Source of the DNA: Desulfuromonadales bacterium GWC2_61_20
Lineage (GTDB): Bacteria > Desulfobacterota > Desulfuromonadia > Desulfuromonadales > UBA2197
Assembly: GCA_001799485.1 (NCBI GenBank)
Contig: MGTO01000132.1
Coordinates: 1-44,706, forward strand
Direction: 5' to 3'
Length of the DNA: 44,706 nucleotides
Below, one piece after another: positions 7,796 to 16,432 of the stretch. The position numbers and the translations under genes are program-made. The notes under the pieces are model-generated. The model was not told the origin of the DNA, did no database searches, and was given only the letters and a program-made list of their open reading frames with translations. Numbering within the stretch: position 1 is the stretch's first letter; every line of letters starts with the position of its first letter.

Positions 7796-8782
7796 TTAAC
7801 GGGAGAGGAATGTCCCTCTGCCGTGCCGCGATGGTACGTCGGTGCCGTGGATGGATGAGTGGCAATCGGTGCAACGATTGAAAAATGTCTGTTTCATCTC
7901 TGGCGACGACAAGGTTCCGACCGCCGATCTGTTTGAAGCGCTATGCCCGGCATGACACTGCATGCAAAGAAACGGTTGACTGACCGCCAAGAGGGGGTTA
8001 TTGGGCGAGCCGTGGGGGCTGTGACAATTGGTGCAGTCCTCGGTCACGTCGGCATGTTCGAAAACGAATGGCCCTTGATACTCCATGTGGCAGCGGGTGC
8101 AGGTCGCCTTGACCGTCGCCTCGCGCAGCATCCCCTTGGTCATGGTGCCATGGGGGTTGTGGCAATCGGAGCAATCCATCTTGTGCTCGTTGACCGGATG
8201 ATGCGAGATCTGCGCAAACTGGTTGCGCACACTGGCATGGCAGATATAACAGGTCTCGGCCATGTCGTGCCGGTTCAGTTTTTGTTGTGAGCCCATATGC
8301 AGCTTGTGGCAGTTGAAGCAACTGACCTCGTTACTGTCATGCGAGCTGCCACTCCACATGGCCAAATTCGGTGAAGAGGCCGCGGAATGGCACTTGAGGC
8401 AGATCAGCGACTGGGCCTGACTCGGCAACTCCCCGAGGGCAAGAAGGGTGTCGATGCGGCAGCGCTGTTCGCCACTGGGGGCGATTTCCAGCTCAGCGAC
8501 GGCAAGACTGCCCGGTCCGTGACACGACTCGCAGTTGACCAGAGGCAGTCCGCTGGCGGCATCGACCTGCTCGCCATGCACCGATTTGTTGAAGTTTTCC
8601 TTCTTGAGGTCGTGCTTGTGACATTTGGCGAGACACGCTTCGTTGCCGATGTAATCGGCATCAAGTCGGCCAACAACCATGCGTTCGTAATCACGAACCG
8701 GGGCGATCGGCTGATCGGTACGGGGTGAGCAGGACGACCCCAAAGTTGCCAGTGCCAATAATATGAAAGTCATCCACTTCAA
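7796..8782 (-). CDS. DmsE/MtrA-type decaheme c-type cytochrome
   Basis: A 328-residue exported multiheme cytochrome, expected to carry electrons through the adjacent MtrB-like barrel. Nine CXXCH motifs are visible (CESCH, CLKCH, CFNCH, CYICH, CSDCH, CTRCH, CTNCH, CMQCH, CTDCH) plus one CX3CH (CLAKCH, residues 50-55), giving ten potential hemes as in the DmsE/MtrA family. The start is taken as TTG at 8782, since CCTCCT (AGGAGG on this strand) is 7 bases upstream; the ATG at 8773 is too far from it. The N-terminus has a hydrophobic signal ending in LGSSC, a marginal lipobox, so lipid anchoring is possible but unproven. No outer-surface MtrC-type cytochrome is adjacent. Confidence 0.9.
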   Translation of the reverse strand: MKWMTFILLALATLGSSCSPRTDQPIAPVRDYERMVVGRLDADYIGNEACLAKCHKHDLKKENFNKSVHGEQVDAASGLPLVNCESCHGPGSLAVAELEIAPSGEQRCRIDTLLALGELPSQAQSLICLKCHSAASSPNLAMWSGSSHDSNEVSCFNCHKLHMGSQQKLNRHDMAETCYICHASVRNQFAQISHHPVNEHKMDCSDCHNPHGTMTKGMLREATVKATCTRCHMEYQGPFVFEHADVTEDCTNCHSPHGSPNNPLLAVSQPFLCMQCHAGHSASNRSAVGTLSSPEMKQTFFNRCTDCHSSIHGTDVPSRHGRGTFLSR

Positions 8783-9030
8783 GGCAAAACCTCCTAGAGC
8801 AATCGGCTTGCGGGCTGGAAATAGCCTATGAAAAATTAAAGGCGTTCGCACTTCATGCAAGATTCGTGAAAATCCGAGAAAATGAGCAGGCAGGACAAAA
8901 AGGTCGCGCTATGCGGGGATTGAGCGGAACAATTACGGCGAGGTGGGACCTTATTTCAACCCGCACAAGTCATTTCACGCGCAATCGCGCATGAAAAACG
9001 GCTAAAGAGCGGAAATTGCGACGATCTTAT

Positions 9031-10119
9031 TCAGAAGAAGGTTCCCACCACCACCCCGAGAGCCGACAAGGGCCCGGAGTCGTTCATCCCCTCCGCCGTC
9101 TTTTCGACCTTTTGCAAGGTCACTTCCGCCTGACGATAGAGTCCGTCCTCGTTGACCAGGCGACCAATCGTCCCCTTGCCGTCATCGACCTTGCCGACAA
9201 TGCTGTTGATGCGGGTCACCGCCCCGGTGGCTTCGTTGTAGAGGGTCTCGTCGTTGACCAGGCGGCCGAGAGTCCCTTCACCGCGATTGGTCCGTTCGAC
9301 AATTTCGCGAATATCGGCGAGGGAGTCGGCCAGACTCCGGTAGACATCGTCCTCGACCACCAGACGCCCCAAGGTCCCTTCGCCGGAGCTGATGCGCGCC
9401 GAAATGTCCCGGAAGTTGGCCACGGTCTTGACCGCATCGTCGTAAAGGGTGGGATCGGTCAGCAAGCGCCCCAGGGTCCCTTCCCCCTTGCCAAGGCGCT
9501 CGACCACGTCCTTGACCTGGACGATGGCACCCTGCAGGTCCCGGTAGAGGCCGGGGTCATTGACGAGAAGTCCGAGGGTCCCCTCCCCTTCGTCGATCTT
9601 GCGCACGACGGTTTCGAGGCGGCCGAGGAGGTTGACGAAAGGTTCGCGACTGTCCTCGACCACCGCCTGCAACTGACTGAAGAAACGATCCTGATTGCGA
9701 TTGAAGTTGTCGATCAACTCCTCCAGCGTCGCCCCTTCCCGGGTCGAAACGCTGCTGCCGGGAGGGAGCAGCGCCGCCTTCTCGCTGCCGAAGCTGAGGC
9801 CGAGAAATTGTCCGCCAAGGAGATTGGTCTGCCGGACCATGGCGACACTATCGATCTTGACCGGAACATTTTCCGTAACGAAAAAATCGAGGCGGACCCG
9901 ACCATTGTCAATCTGGATATCGCGGACTTTGCCGACATCGACCCCGGCCAGGCGCACCGGGTCACCGATGCGGATGCCGACGGCGGCGGTGAAATAGGCC
10001 TTGTATTCGAGCTGTTTCTCGAAGGGGTTCCAGTCCTCGACCAGTTCGATCATGACCCCGAGGGTGATCAGGGTCAGGACGAAGAAGAGGCCAACCCGCT
10101 TTTCGATGGATAATTCCAT
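9031..10119 (-). CDS. mlaD: MlaD-family MCE lipid-transport protein with five 34-residue repeats
   Basis: The substrate-binding component of an Mla-type phospholipid ABC transporter at the inner membrane. The 362-residue protein has one N-terminal membrane helix (VGLFFVLTLITLGVMIELV), an MCE domain at about 38-115 (VRLAGVDVGKVRDIQI, then LLGGQFLGLSFG), and a C-terminal region with five repeats of GEGTLGRLVND..LY starting at residues 178, 212, 246, 280 and 314, an exact period of 34 residues. The fifth copy reads GKGTIG. The repeats are helical in pattern and could form an extended rod or periplasmic tunnel. The gene follows the ATPase gene by 6 bp. Confidence 0.88.
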   Translation of the reverse strand: MELSIEKRVGLFFVLTLITLGVMIELVEDWNPFEKQLEYKAYFTAAVGIRIGDPVRLAGVDVGKVRDIQIDNGRVRLDFFVTENVPVKIDSVAMVRQTNLLGGQFLGLSFGSEKAALLPPGSSVSTREGATLEELIDNFNRNQDRFFSQLQAVVEDSREPFVNLLGRLETVVRKIDEGEGTLGLLVNDPGLYRDLQGAIVQVKDVVERLGKGEGTLGRLLTDPTLYDDAVKTVANFRDISARISSGEGTLGRLVVEDDVYRSLADSLADIREIVERTNRGEGTLGRLVNDETLYNEATGAVTRINSIVGKVDDGKGTIGRLVNEDGLYRQAEVTLQKVEKTAEGMNDSGPLSALGVVVGTFF

Positions 10120-10125
10120 GTTGTT

Positions 10126-10992
10126 TCAGTCTCCCTTGAGCCCTTTGGTGGTGGTGTAGATAAAGCCGCGCACCACCGGATTCTGGCTGGCCTTGATGGC
10201 CGCGGGCGTGCCGATTTCGACAATGCCGTCGGCATTGATCATGGCCACCCGGTCGGATAGATAGAGGGCGAAATTAAGGTCATGGGTGACAATGACCGTG
10301 GTCAGATTGACCTGGCTTTTCAGGTCCTGAATAACCTTGGCCAACTCGTCGGAGGTCACCGGGTCGAGTTCGGCCGTCGGCTCGTCATAAAGGATGAGGT
10401 CGGGATTCATGGCGAGGGAGCGGGCGATGGCGACGCGCTTCTTCATCCCGCCGGAAAGATCCGAAGTCAGCATGTCCTCCTTGCCGGTGAGACCGACCAG
10501 GGCGAGTTTGTCGCGAATGATCTGGCGGATGCGCGGCTCGGGACAGACGCGTTTCTCGCGCAGCCAGAGTCCGACATTCTCGCCGACGGTGAGGGAATTG
10601 AAGAGAGCCGAGGATTGGAAGACAATACTGTAACGATAGTCATGGCGGCGCAAGGGGTCGGGATCGAAGATATCCTGGCCGTCGATGATGATGGTGCCGC
10701 TATCCGGGCGTTCCAGCCGGACAATATGCTTGAGCAGTACGCTTTTACCCGTCCCCGACGGGCCGATGATGGAGAAAGTCTCTCCCGGGTGAATACTCAG
10801 GCTGATATCGTTGAGGACCATATTGCCGTTGAACGATTTGGTCAAATGCTCGATCTCGATGCCGACGCCGCGCGACTCCTCATAATCGAGAGCCGTGCTC
10901 TCACCGGCAAAGAGGGAGGCACTGAAACCGTGGGTCAGCTTGTTGAGAAGACTGGTCACGGGATTGTGATTTTTGCGTTGTTCGTCGGCCAT
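10126..10992 (-). CDS. mlaF: Mla-type ABC transporter ATP-binding protein
   Basis: The 288-residue ATPase that powers the adjacent MlaE/MlaD lipid transporter. Walker A is GPSGTGKS, the ABC signature is LSGGMKKRVAIARSL, and Walker B is LILYDEPTAELDP; the Met-Lys-Lys after LSGG is typical of MlaF/Ttg2A proteins. An extra N-terminal 30-40 residues precede the first strand (GIEIEHLTKSF). It sits between mlaE (17-bp gap upstream) and mlaD (6-bp gap downstream). Confidence 0.9.
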   Translation of the reverse strand: MADEQRKNHNPVTSLLNKLTHGFSASLFAGESTALDYEESRGVGIEIEHLTKSFNGNMVLNDISLSIHPGETFSIIGPSGTGKSVLLKHIVRLERPDSGTIIIDGQDIFDPDPLRRHDYRYSIVFQSSALFNSLTVGENVGLWLREKRVCPEPRIRQIIRDKLALVGLTGKEDMLTSDLSGGMKKRVAIARSLAMNPDLILYDEPTAELDPVTSDELAKVIQDLKSQVNLTTVIVTHDLNFALYLSDRVAMINADGIVEIGTPAAIKASQNPVVRGFIYTTTKGLKGD

Positions 10993-11008
10993 GCTTCCCC
11001 TGTTGCGA

Positions 11009-11776
11009 CTAGAGCATCAAACGGGTAAGGAAATAATTGGCGATAAAAATCAGCAGGAACGAGAGAACCACGGACCGAGTGGTCGAACGGCCGATGCCAC
11101 GGGCGCCGCCGGTGGTCTTGAAGCCGACGTAACAACCGACCTGGGCAATGATGCCGCCGAAGACCGTCGCTTTCAGCAAACCCTTGCAGACATCCATGTA
11201 TTCGAGCGAACTCACCAGGCTGTCGTAGTAGACGCCATAGGGGACGTTGATCTTGGGATTGACCTTGCTGACCACGGCCCCGCCGGCAACCCCGACGAAA
11301 ATGGCAAAGACCACCAGCGCCGGCACCGCGGCGAGACAGGCAATGAGCCGCGGCATGGCGAGATAACGGACCGGATTGATCTCCAGGGTCTTGAGGGCGG
11401 CAATCTCTTCGTAGATCTCCATGGCACCGACCTCGGCGGCCATGGCCGAGCCGACCCGCCCGGCCACCAGCAGGCTGGTCATGACCGGCCCGAGCTCCTT
11501 GACCATCGACAGCCCGACGATGGAGCCGATGACATTCTGGGTGCCATAGAAAGCCAAGCTCGACCCGGTCTGCAGGGCCAGGACCATGCCGATAAAGAGG
11601 GCCATGAGCAGGGTGATGGGAAAGGTGCCGATGCCGATATCGGCAAGTTGCCGGAAGATGGCGGCACGATTGCGCGGGGCTTCCTTGAAATAGTAGAGAG
11701 TCTGCACCAGCAGCTTGAGCATTTCACCGATGGTCTGGCTGATGTTCATCAGGTGGCGACCCAGCAAGCGAATCAT
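11009..11776 (-). CDS. mlaE: Mla-type ABC transporter permease
   Basis: A 255-residue integral membrane permease of the MlaE family: about five hydrophobic helices, the family motif GxVGSAMAAEVGAMEIYEEI with the EIxALxxxxINPVRYLAMPR coupling region, and a C-terminal helix (SVVLSFLLIFIANYFLTRL). With MlaF and MlaD it would move phospholipids between the inner membrane and periplasm. The start at 11776 overlaps the stop of the upstream repeat-protein gene as ATGA and is preceded by TGGAGC; an upstream in-frame start at 11833 would reach 60 bp into that gene. Confidence 0.9.
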   Translation of the reverse strand: MIRLLGRHLMNISQTIGEMLKLLVQTLYYFKEAPRNRAAIFRQLADIGIGTFPITLLMALFIGMVLALQTGSSLAFYGTQNVIGSIVGLSMVKELGPVMTSLLVAGRVGSAMAAEVGAMEIYEEIAALKTLEINPVRYLAMPRLIACLAAVPALVVFAIFVGVAGGAVVSKVNPKINVPYGVYYDSLVSSLEYMDVCKGLLKATVFGGIIAQVGCYVGFKTTGGARGIGRSTTRSVVLSFLLIFIANYFLTRLML

Positions 11777-13248
11777 CGCAATGCTCCAGGCGGAAGAGGG
11801 TTGGAAGCAGGCGTGGCCCAGCTCGGTCCCCAAGGGAGAAACAGGAAGGTCACTTTCGTCCGCTCACCGCTGCGCCGATAACGGAATAGTCCCTTGAGCA
11901 GGGCAAGGTCGACACCGACTGCCGCCTCATGCCGATAGTGAGCCAGGGGGAATAACTCCCAGAAGAGATCCTCGCCACGCCGCTCCTTCCAGTAGAGGTT
12001 CCATAACAGCGAAGCAGCTTCGTTCCCCTGCCGATCCCAATGCACCTGGTAAAGCCGCCAGAACGGTGCCCAGTTACGCTCAATCCGCTCATTCTCCGGG
12101 AAAAATGGTTCGAGGAGGGCCGGGGTCGAGAAGCGAGCCAAACCATCCTTGTTTTCATACGTGAAAAGGGGCCAGAGCGCAACCCGTTTTTTCCGCGGGA
12201 AATCTTCTCCGCGCAAACGCTCTTCCGTATCGGAATAGAGGAAATAGGCGATGCGGTCGCGCCGATACGTGAGGATTTCGCTATCCCTTTCTTCAATTTT
12301 GTAGAGCGGCCACAGAAACCAGCGCTTTTGATAGGCGTCGATCCGTTCACGGGTATAGAAAGGCAGAATGCGTACTCCGTTGCGTCTCTCTCCCCGGGTC
12401 AGGCGCAACAGCGGCCAGGGGAAATCCCACTCCTCGTAGCCAGCGTCCCGGTCGGCAGTATGGCCGAAGAACGGCCACAGCAGATGCTGTGACTGGTACG
12501 AGGGGGAATCGATGCTGGCCCAAACGGGAAAGACCAGCGTTTCGCGCAGCGTTTCATCTCCGGCCAGGCTCAGGTCGTTGCGGAAGAAAAAAGGCCAGAG
12601 GAAGAAGCGCTTATGATAACGGCCACTCTTTTCCGTGAAGCCGTAAAGGGGCCAAAACTGCCAACCGGAAACGCCCTCCCCTTCGACCCAGGAAAAGATC
12701 GGCCAGGGGAGATTGGTCGTCGTCAGTTCCTTGGTCGAGGTTCGCGCATAGAGGGGGAAGAGGACAAAATCGATGCGCTCACGGCCGTACTTGCCCTCGA
12801 TGCGCCCGATCAGGGGGAATAGGGCAAAGGTGGCATCACGCCCCGGCAGATGGTTATAGAAAAGGAGGGGAAAGAGCATGAATTCGTCTTTGCTCCCGCT
12901 TTCGCGGGCAGCAAAATCGAAGGTGAGAAGACGAAGAAACTGGAAGCTTTTGAGGTTGTCGCCTTGGTCGATCGTGGCAACAGGAAAAAGCAGATCGGTC
13001 GTCGAGGTGTGCTCGGCGGCGCTGGACTCGTGAAAGAAGAATGGACGGACCGCCGAGCGGGTAGTCGTGGAGGAAGACTCGTATTTGATCAGCGGGCCGA
13101 GCAGGTGGAAACTTGAAAAATCGGCGGCGGGAGCACTACGATAGTCAAGAACAGGCCAAAGGGTGAAGACCCGCGATTGCGCTGCCTGTGCTCTCGGGGC
13201 GGCAAATAGCAGCAACAATCCGCAATAGAGGAAAACTCGGGATATCAT
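11773..13248 (-). CDS. Secreted aromatic-repeat (LWPLF) protein, unknown function
   Basis: I do not recognise this 491-residue protein. It has a clear signal peptide (FLYCGLLLLFAAPRAQA) and then roughly twenty short segments of the form hydrophobic-x-L/F-W/F-P-L/F-F/Y, for example FTLWPVLDY, FMLFPLLFY, FVLFPLYAR, WQFWPLYGF, FFLWPFFFR, HLLWPFFGH, WFLWPLYKI and VALWPLFTY, spaced about 20-25 residues apart with charged residues between. The alternating pattern suggests short beta-strands or an outer-membrane barrel; there are no Cys pairs or catalytic motifs. Its stop overlaps mlaE (ATGA), so it is probably cotranscribed with the lipid transporter and could be an envelope partner of it; that link is inference. 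Confidence 0.75.
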   Translation of the reverse strand: MISRVFLYCGLLLLFAAPRAQAAQSRVFTLWPVLDYRSAPAADFSSFHLLGPLIKYESSSTTTRSAVRPFFFHESSAAEHTSTTDLLFPVATIDQGDNLKSFQFLRLLTFDFAARESGSKDEFMLFPLLFYNHLPGRDATFALFPLIGRIEGKYGRERIDFVLFPLYARTSTKELTTTNLPWPIFSWVEGEGVSGWQFWPLYGFTEKSGRYHKRFFLWPFFFRNDLSLAGDETLRETLVFPVWASIDSPSYQSQHLLWPFFGHTADRDAGYEEWDFPWPLLRLTRGERRNGVRILPFYTRERIDAYQKRWFLWPLYKIEERDSEILTYRRDRIAYFLYSDTEERLRGEDFPRKKRVALWPLFTYENKDGLARFSTPALLEPFFPENERIERNWAPFWRLYQVHWDRQGNEAASLLWNLYWKERRGEDLFWELFPLAHYRHEAAVGVDLALLKGLFRYRRSGERTKVTFLFLPWGPSWATPASNPLPPGALR

Positions 13249-13278
13249 GCGGGCGGCATTTCCTCAAAGGCGTGCATG

Positions 13279-13389
13279 CTACTTCCGTGATTTGCCTCGG
13301 GAGCGTTGAGACAGATAGATGCACACAAAGATGACGGCAAAGACGATGGCAATAAAGATAAAATCACCGAAAGTCCAGGGGGCGTTCAT
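13279..13389 (-). CDS. One-helix membrane microprotein
   Basis: A 36-residue protein with one hydrophobic helix (FIFIAIVFAVIFVCIYL) and a basic tail (SQRSRGKSRK), which would orient the C-terminus toward the cytoplasm. The ATG at 13389 overlaps the stop of the TPR gene as ATGA and has AAGGAGC just upstream, so it is well placed for coupled translation. It is 30 bp before the aromatic-repeat gene. Function unknown. Confidence 0.65.
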   Translation of the reverse strand: MNAPWTFGDFIFIAIVFAVIFVCIYLSQRSRGKSRK

Positions 13390-14360
13390 GAAGAGCTCCT
13401 TTCGGCGAGACGATCCCGGCCCTGCAGTGCCGGGACATAGGTGGCATCGAGGGACAAAGCCCGAGCAAAGGCGGCGAAAGCCCCGGCGACATCGCCCGTT
13501 CGTTCGCGGCAAACAGCCAGCAGATGAAAAAATTCGGGATTCGGCAATTCCGCCACGGCACTCCCCTCTTCTTCGAGACGTTCAAGGAGTACGAGGGCCT
13601 GGGCCGCATCGCCGGCCGCCAGCAGTTGCATCGCCGCGCCGATCGCCTCCAGGTCTTCCACCAGAGGGTGATCGGGGACGGCGCCCTCTTCAAGACGTGC
13701 AATCTGCGCCGCCAACAGTTCCCGGGTTGCCGGATGAGCGATCATCCCTGACAAAGCCCGCCAGCGCCGAAGCGCGGCCGGATAGTCGGCAAACCAGAAA
13801 TCGAGCTGTGCTAACTGGTTGAGGGCCGCCGGGTTCTCCGGCCGCAAGTCGAGACTGCGCTGCAAAGCCTGCATCGCGGTCAGGAAGTGCTGGCGAGAGT
13901 GGGCGCATTCGCTGAACATCAGGCCGATTTCGCGGCAGGACTCACCGAGGAGGTAATGCAATCCGGCGTTGTCCGGCTCCAGCAGAAGCAGGATGCGCAG
14001 TCCGACAATCTTGCGCTGGAGAAAGGGGGCATCGACCTCCTTCTCGTTGATCATGATGATCTGCGCGGCCAGGTCGGTCAGGAAATGGGGAAAAGCTTCC
14101 TTGAGAATCTCGGCATAACGCGCGGCATTGGCGGCCCCCGGAAGGCGCCGCAGATAGTCATAGAGCCCCTGGCCGATGGCATCGTCGGCAGGCGTGCCAT
14201 TGACATAATCGGCTCGCCACAGGGGGAGCGGAATTCGCGGCAGGGGAACCGGGCGCTGCTCCGGACCGACCCGCAGGACATAAGCCTCGGGCGGAGTCCA
14301 GAAAGTGAAACCCGCGACCGACCGATTTTCCTCCGGATGAGACAAACTAGCTTCGTTCAC
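13386..14360 (-). CDS. TPR-repeat protein
   Basis: A 324-residue predicted cytoplasmic protein (no signal peptide). The second half has tetratricopeptide-like helical pairs, for example ALQRSLDLRPENPAALNQLAQLD, then AGDAAQALVLLERLEEEG and GDVAGAFAAFARALSLDATYVPAL. The GTG at 14360 is preferred over the ATG at 14375: it has AAAGGA 5 bases upstream and its GTGA overlaps the stop of the upstream gene. TPR proteins usually scaffold protein complexes; the partner is unknown, but the overlaps on both sides tie it to the gene at 14357 and the microprotein. Confidence 0.72.
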   Translation of the reverse strand: MNEASLSHPEENRSVAGFTFWTPPEAYVLRVGPEQRPVPLPRIPLPLWRADYVNGTPADDAIGQGLYDYLRRLPGAANAARYAEILKEAFPHFLTDLAAQIIMINEKEVDAPFLQRKIVGLRILLLLEPDNAGLHYLLGESCREIGLMFSECAHSRQHFLTAMQALQRSLDLRPENPAALNQLAQLDFWFADYPAALRRWRALSGMIAHPATRELLAAQIARLEEGAVPDHPLVEDLEAIGAAMQLLAAGDAAQALVLLERLEEEGSAVAELPNPEFFHLLAVCRERTGDVAGAFAAFARALSLDATYVPALQGRDRLAERSSS

Positions 14361-15211
14361 GACGATCCTTTGCATATGGCAGGAGACAATACCCCGGGAA
14401 AGGTGTTGATCCCCGCATGGCGGCCTGGAACCTTGTAGATACGAACGCCATCCCAGGGGCGGCCGAGAATGCCGTCGTGGATGGCCCAGCTCCGTCCCCA
14501 GAGACTCAACTCCATCCCCGGCTGACGAAACGGGGTGGAGCCGTCAAGGCGTTGGGCCAACGCCCCGCCCGGCTGAAAATCCGCGTCAATCGACTGCATC
14601 AACTGTTTTCCGGCCAGATAATCGAAGCCATAGCGTTCATAACGAATGGCATTGTCGTAACTCAACGGTTCCGCCACAATCAAACCGCTGCCAAGGCGTG
14701 CGACCAAGCCTTCAAGGTTGCGGAAAAACTGGCTGAAAAGGCCCAACCCACGACGAACCTGATGCGGCAAGAGGCCGGCTGCCATCGCCCGTTCTTCCTC
14801 GCCGCGATTGCGGCGCGTCGTGGCGAAGGAATTGTCGCGCCCGTCGACATCGACGTCAACCTGAAAACGCGGAGACGACGGGTCGTTAACCAGACAGAAG
14901 GAGAGTTCCATCTGTCGAAAGGGGGTGTCGGCAATTTCAACAAAAAAAAGGCTGTCGCGATCGCTGCGACGCAAGCGGACATCGAGACGGACCAGGCCGA
15001 GACCGGCTGGGCAAATGAATTGCACGGATCTTTCGCCGTCCGCATCAAGCAGGGCTTCACGCTCAATGGGGAAAAGATCGAAGATCTTTTCCGGCAGAAG
15101 CTCGCGATAAATGCCCTCTTTGACCTCCATCGGGAGGAGGTTGATCTCGCGCAGCGAACCCAGGGGCAGGCCGTCCGCATCAAGGAGTGGCGGGCTGCGG
15201 CGGGATCTCAT
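14357..15211 (-). CDS. Hypothetical protein
   Basis: I do not recognise this 284-residue protein. It has no signal peptide or membrane helix. The first half is rich in beta-type segments with many Asp and Arg (VDVDVDGRDNSF, RRNRGEEER); the second half contains NAIRYERYGFDY, a phrase reminiscent of acetyltransferases but not enough to assign that fold. The start overlaps the hydrolase stop upstream (ATGA) and its own stop overlaps the TPR start (GTGA), so it is translated as part of the same coupled series. Confidence 0.6.
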   Translation of the reverse strand: MRSRRSPPLLDADGLPLGSLREINLLPMEVKEGIYRELLPEKIFDLFPIEREALLDADGERSVQFICPAGLGLVRLDVRLRRSDRDSLFFVEIADTPFRQMELSFCLVNDPSSPRFQVDVDVDGRDNSFATTRRNRGEEERAMAAGLLPHQVRRGLGLFSQFFRNLEGLVARLGSGLIVAEPLSYDNAIRYERYGFDYLAGKQLMQSIDADFQPGGALAQRLDGSTPFRQPGMELSLWGRSWAIHDGILGRPWDGVRIYKVPGRHAGINTFPGVLSPAICKGSS

Positions 15212-16350
15212 CGCAAGGCCAACCGATGTATCGGGGAGAGGTGCGCGGAAAGAAACGCCAGGTTGCTCTCGAGGGCCTCTTGCGCCCGGGAAAAATCGTC
15301 CGGCCGAGCGAAATGTTCGTCATCGCGCAGCTTTTTCCGCTCGGCCCCCAGGGCAGCGATGCGAGCCCGGAAGTGCGGGGGTAACGTGTCGGGAACGGCG
15401 CGCCCGCTCATGACCCCCCAGACCAGGGCCCAGGAACAGGCGACATTGACCTTGTCGTAACCACCGCCACCGAGGGCCAGCCATGGCAACCCGAGGGACC
15501 GCAAGGTACGCGCGGTATCTTCAATGACCGCCGTGGTCATTTCCAGCCGGGTCAGAGGATCGGTCCGCAAGCTGTCGACGCCAAATTGGCTCACGAGCAC
15601 GTCGGGTCGATAGCTTTTCAGTAACGGCATCACCACGGCGTCAAAAGCACGGCGGAACAGGCGATCATCGGCATGGCGCAAAAACGGGATATTCACTGCA
15701 TATCCATAGCCCGGACCATGCCCGAGTTCACGGCTATACCCGGTGTGAGGAAAAAAATCGTCGCCGGTCTCGTGCAGGGAGATGGTCAGGACCTGGCTTG
15801 AATCGTAGAAGGCTTCCTGGACTCCATCGCCGTGATGGGCGTCGATATCGACATAAGCGACGCGCAGACCCTGTTGCACCAGCCACTGTATAGCCACGAC
15901 GGCATCGTTGAGATAACTGAAACCCGATGCCTTGGCGGCATGGGCATGATGCCACCCCCCGGCCATGTTGAAGGCCGAGCGGACCTCGCCTGTGGCCAGG
16001 CGTCGGGTCGCCTCCAGGGTGCCGCCACAGACAGTTCTTGCCCAGGCATAAAGACCGGGGAAGACAGGATTCTCGATGTCACCGAGGCCATAGCGGAAAT
16101 CTGCCCGTGGGTCCGGGTCAAGGCTGAACTCGCGCAACTTCTCGAGATAATCGGCACGGTGAAATCGCAGGAGTTCTGCTTCGTCGGCCAGAGGCGACTC
16201 CACCACCGTTACCCCCGGGGGAGCAAGCAGCTCGAGTTCGCGGATCAATTCGTAGGCAAGACGATAACGCGCCACCTTGAAGGGATGATCGTCGCCGTAA
16301 CTGACATCGTCGAATCGGCTTGAATAGACGAAAGCGCAGCGCTCACTCAT
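15208..16350 (-). CDS. Histone deacetylase / AcuC-family amidohydrolase
   Basis: A 380-residue zinc-dependent deacetylase of the HDAC superfamily. The active-site pieces are intact: the His pair in AGGWHHAHAAKASGFSYLND, the zinc-ligand motif DIDAHHGDGVQEAFY, a second metal-binding Asp in QFGVDSLRTDPL, and the catalytic Tyr in ALGGGGYDKVN. Bacterial relatives remove acyl groups from proteins (AcuC acts on acetyl-CoA synthetase), acetylpolyamines or other amides. The start at 16350 is supported by GAGGGCGGCAA upstream. It heads a compact run of eight minus-strand genes ending at mlaD, with four of the joins overlapping. Confidence 0.88.
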   Translation of the reverse strand: MSERCAFVYSSRFDDVSYGDDHPFKVARYRLAYELIRELELLAPPGVTVVESPLADEAELLRFHRADYLEKLREFSLDPDPRADFRYGLGDIENPVFPGLYAWARTVCGGTLEATRRLATGEVRSAFNMAGGWHHAHAAKASGFSYLNDAVVAIQWLVQQGLRVAYVDIDAHHGDGVQEAFYDSSQVLTISLHETGDDFFPHTGYSRELGHGPGYGYAVNIPFLRHADDRLFRRAFDAVVMPLLKSYRPDVLVSQFGVDSLRTDPLTRLEMTTAVIEDTARTLRSLGLPWLALGGGGYDKVNVACSWALVWGVMSGRAVPDTLPPHFRARIAALGAERKKLRDDEHFARPDDFSRAQEALESNLAFLSAHLSPIHRLALR

Positions 16351-16432
16351 TTGCCGCCCTCTGGTTGCGGTTGTTTTACACCGCTCAGGGTGAAAGGTCA
16401 ATCCTTCCACACCCCTTGAGCCGGTGCAGAAG

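Noticed and set aside
7746-7874. Upstream extension of the MtrB-like gene to 7874
   Set aside because: It overlaps the cytochrome gene and lacks a signal peptide; the GTG at 7745 has a strong ribosome site and a signal peptide right after it.
8783-9030. Promoter search in the 248-bp gap before the decaheme cytochrome gene
   Set aside because: Only a weak TTGCAT/TAATTT pair was found on the minus strand; not convincing enough to list.
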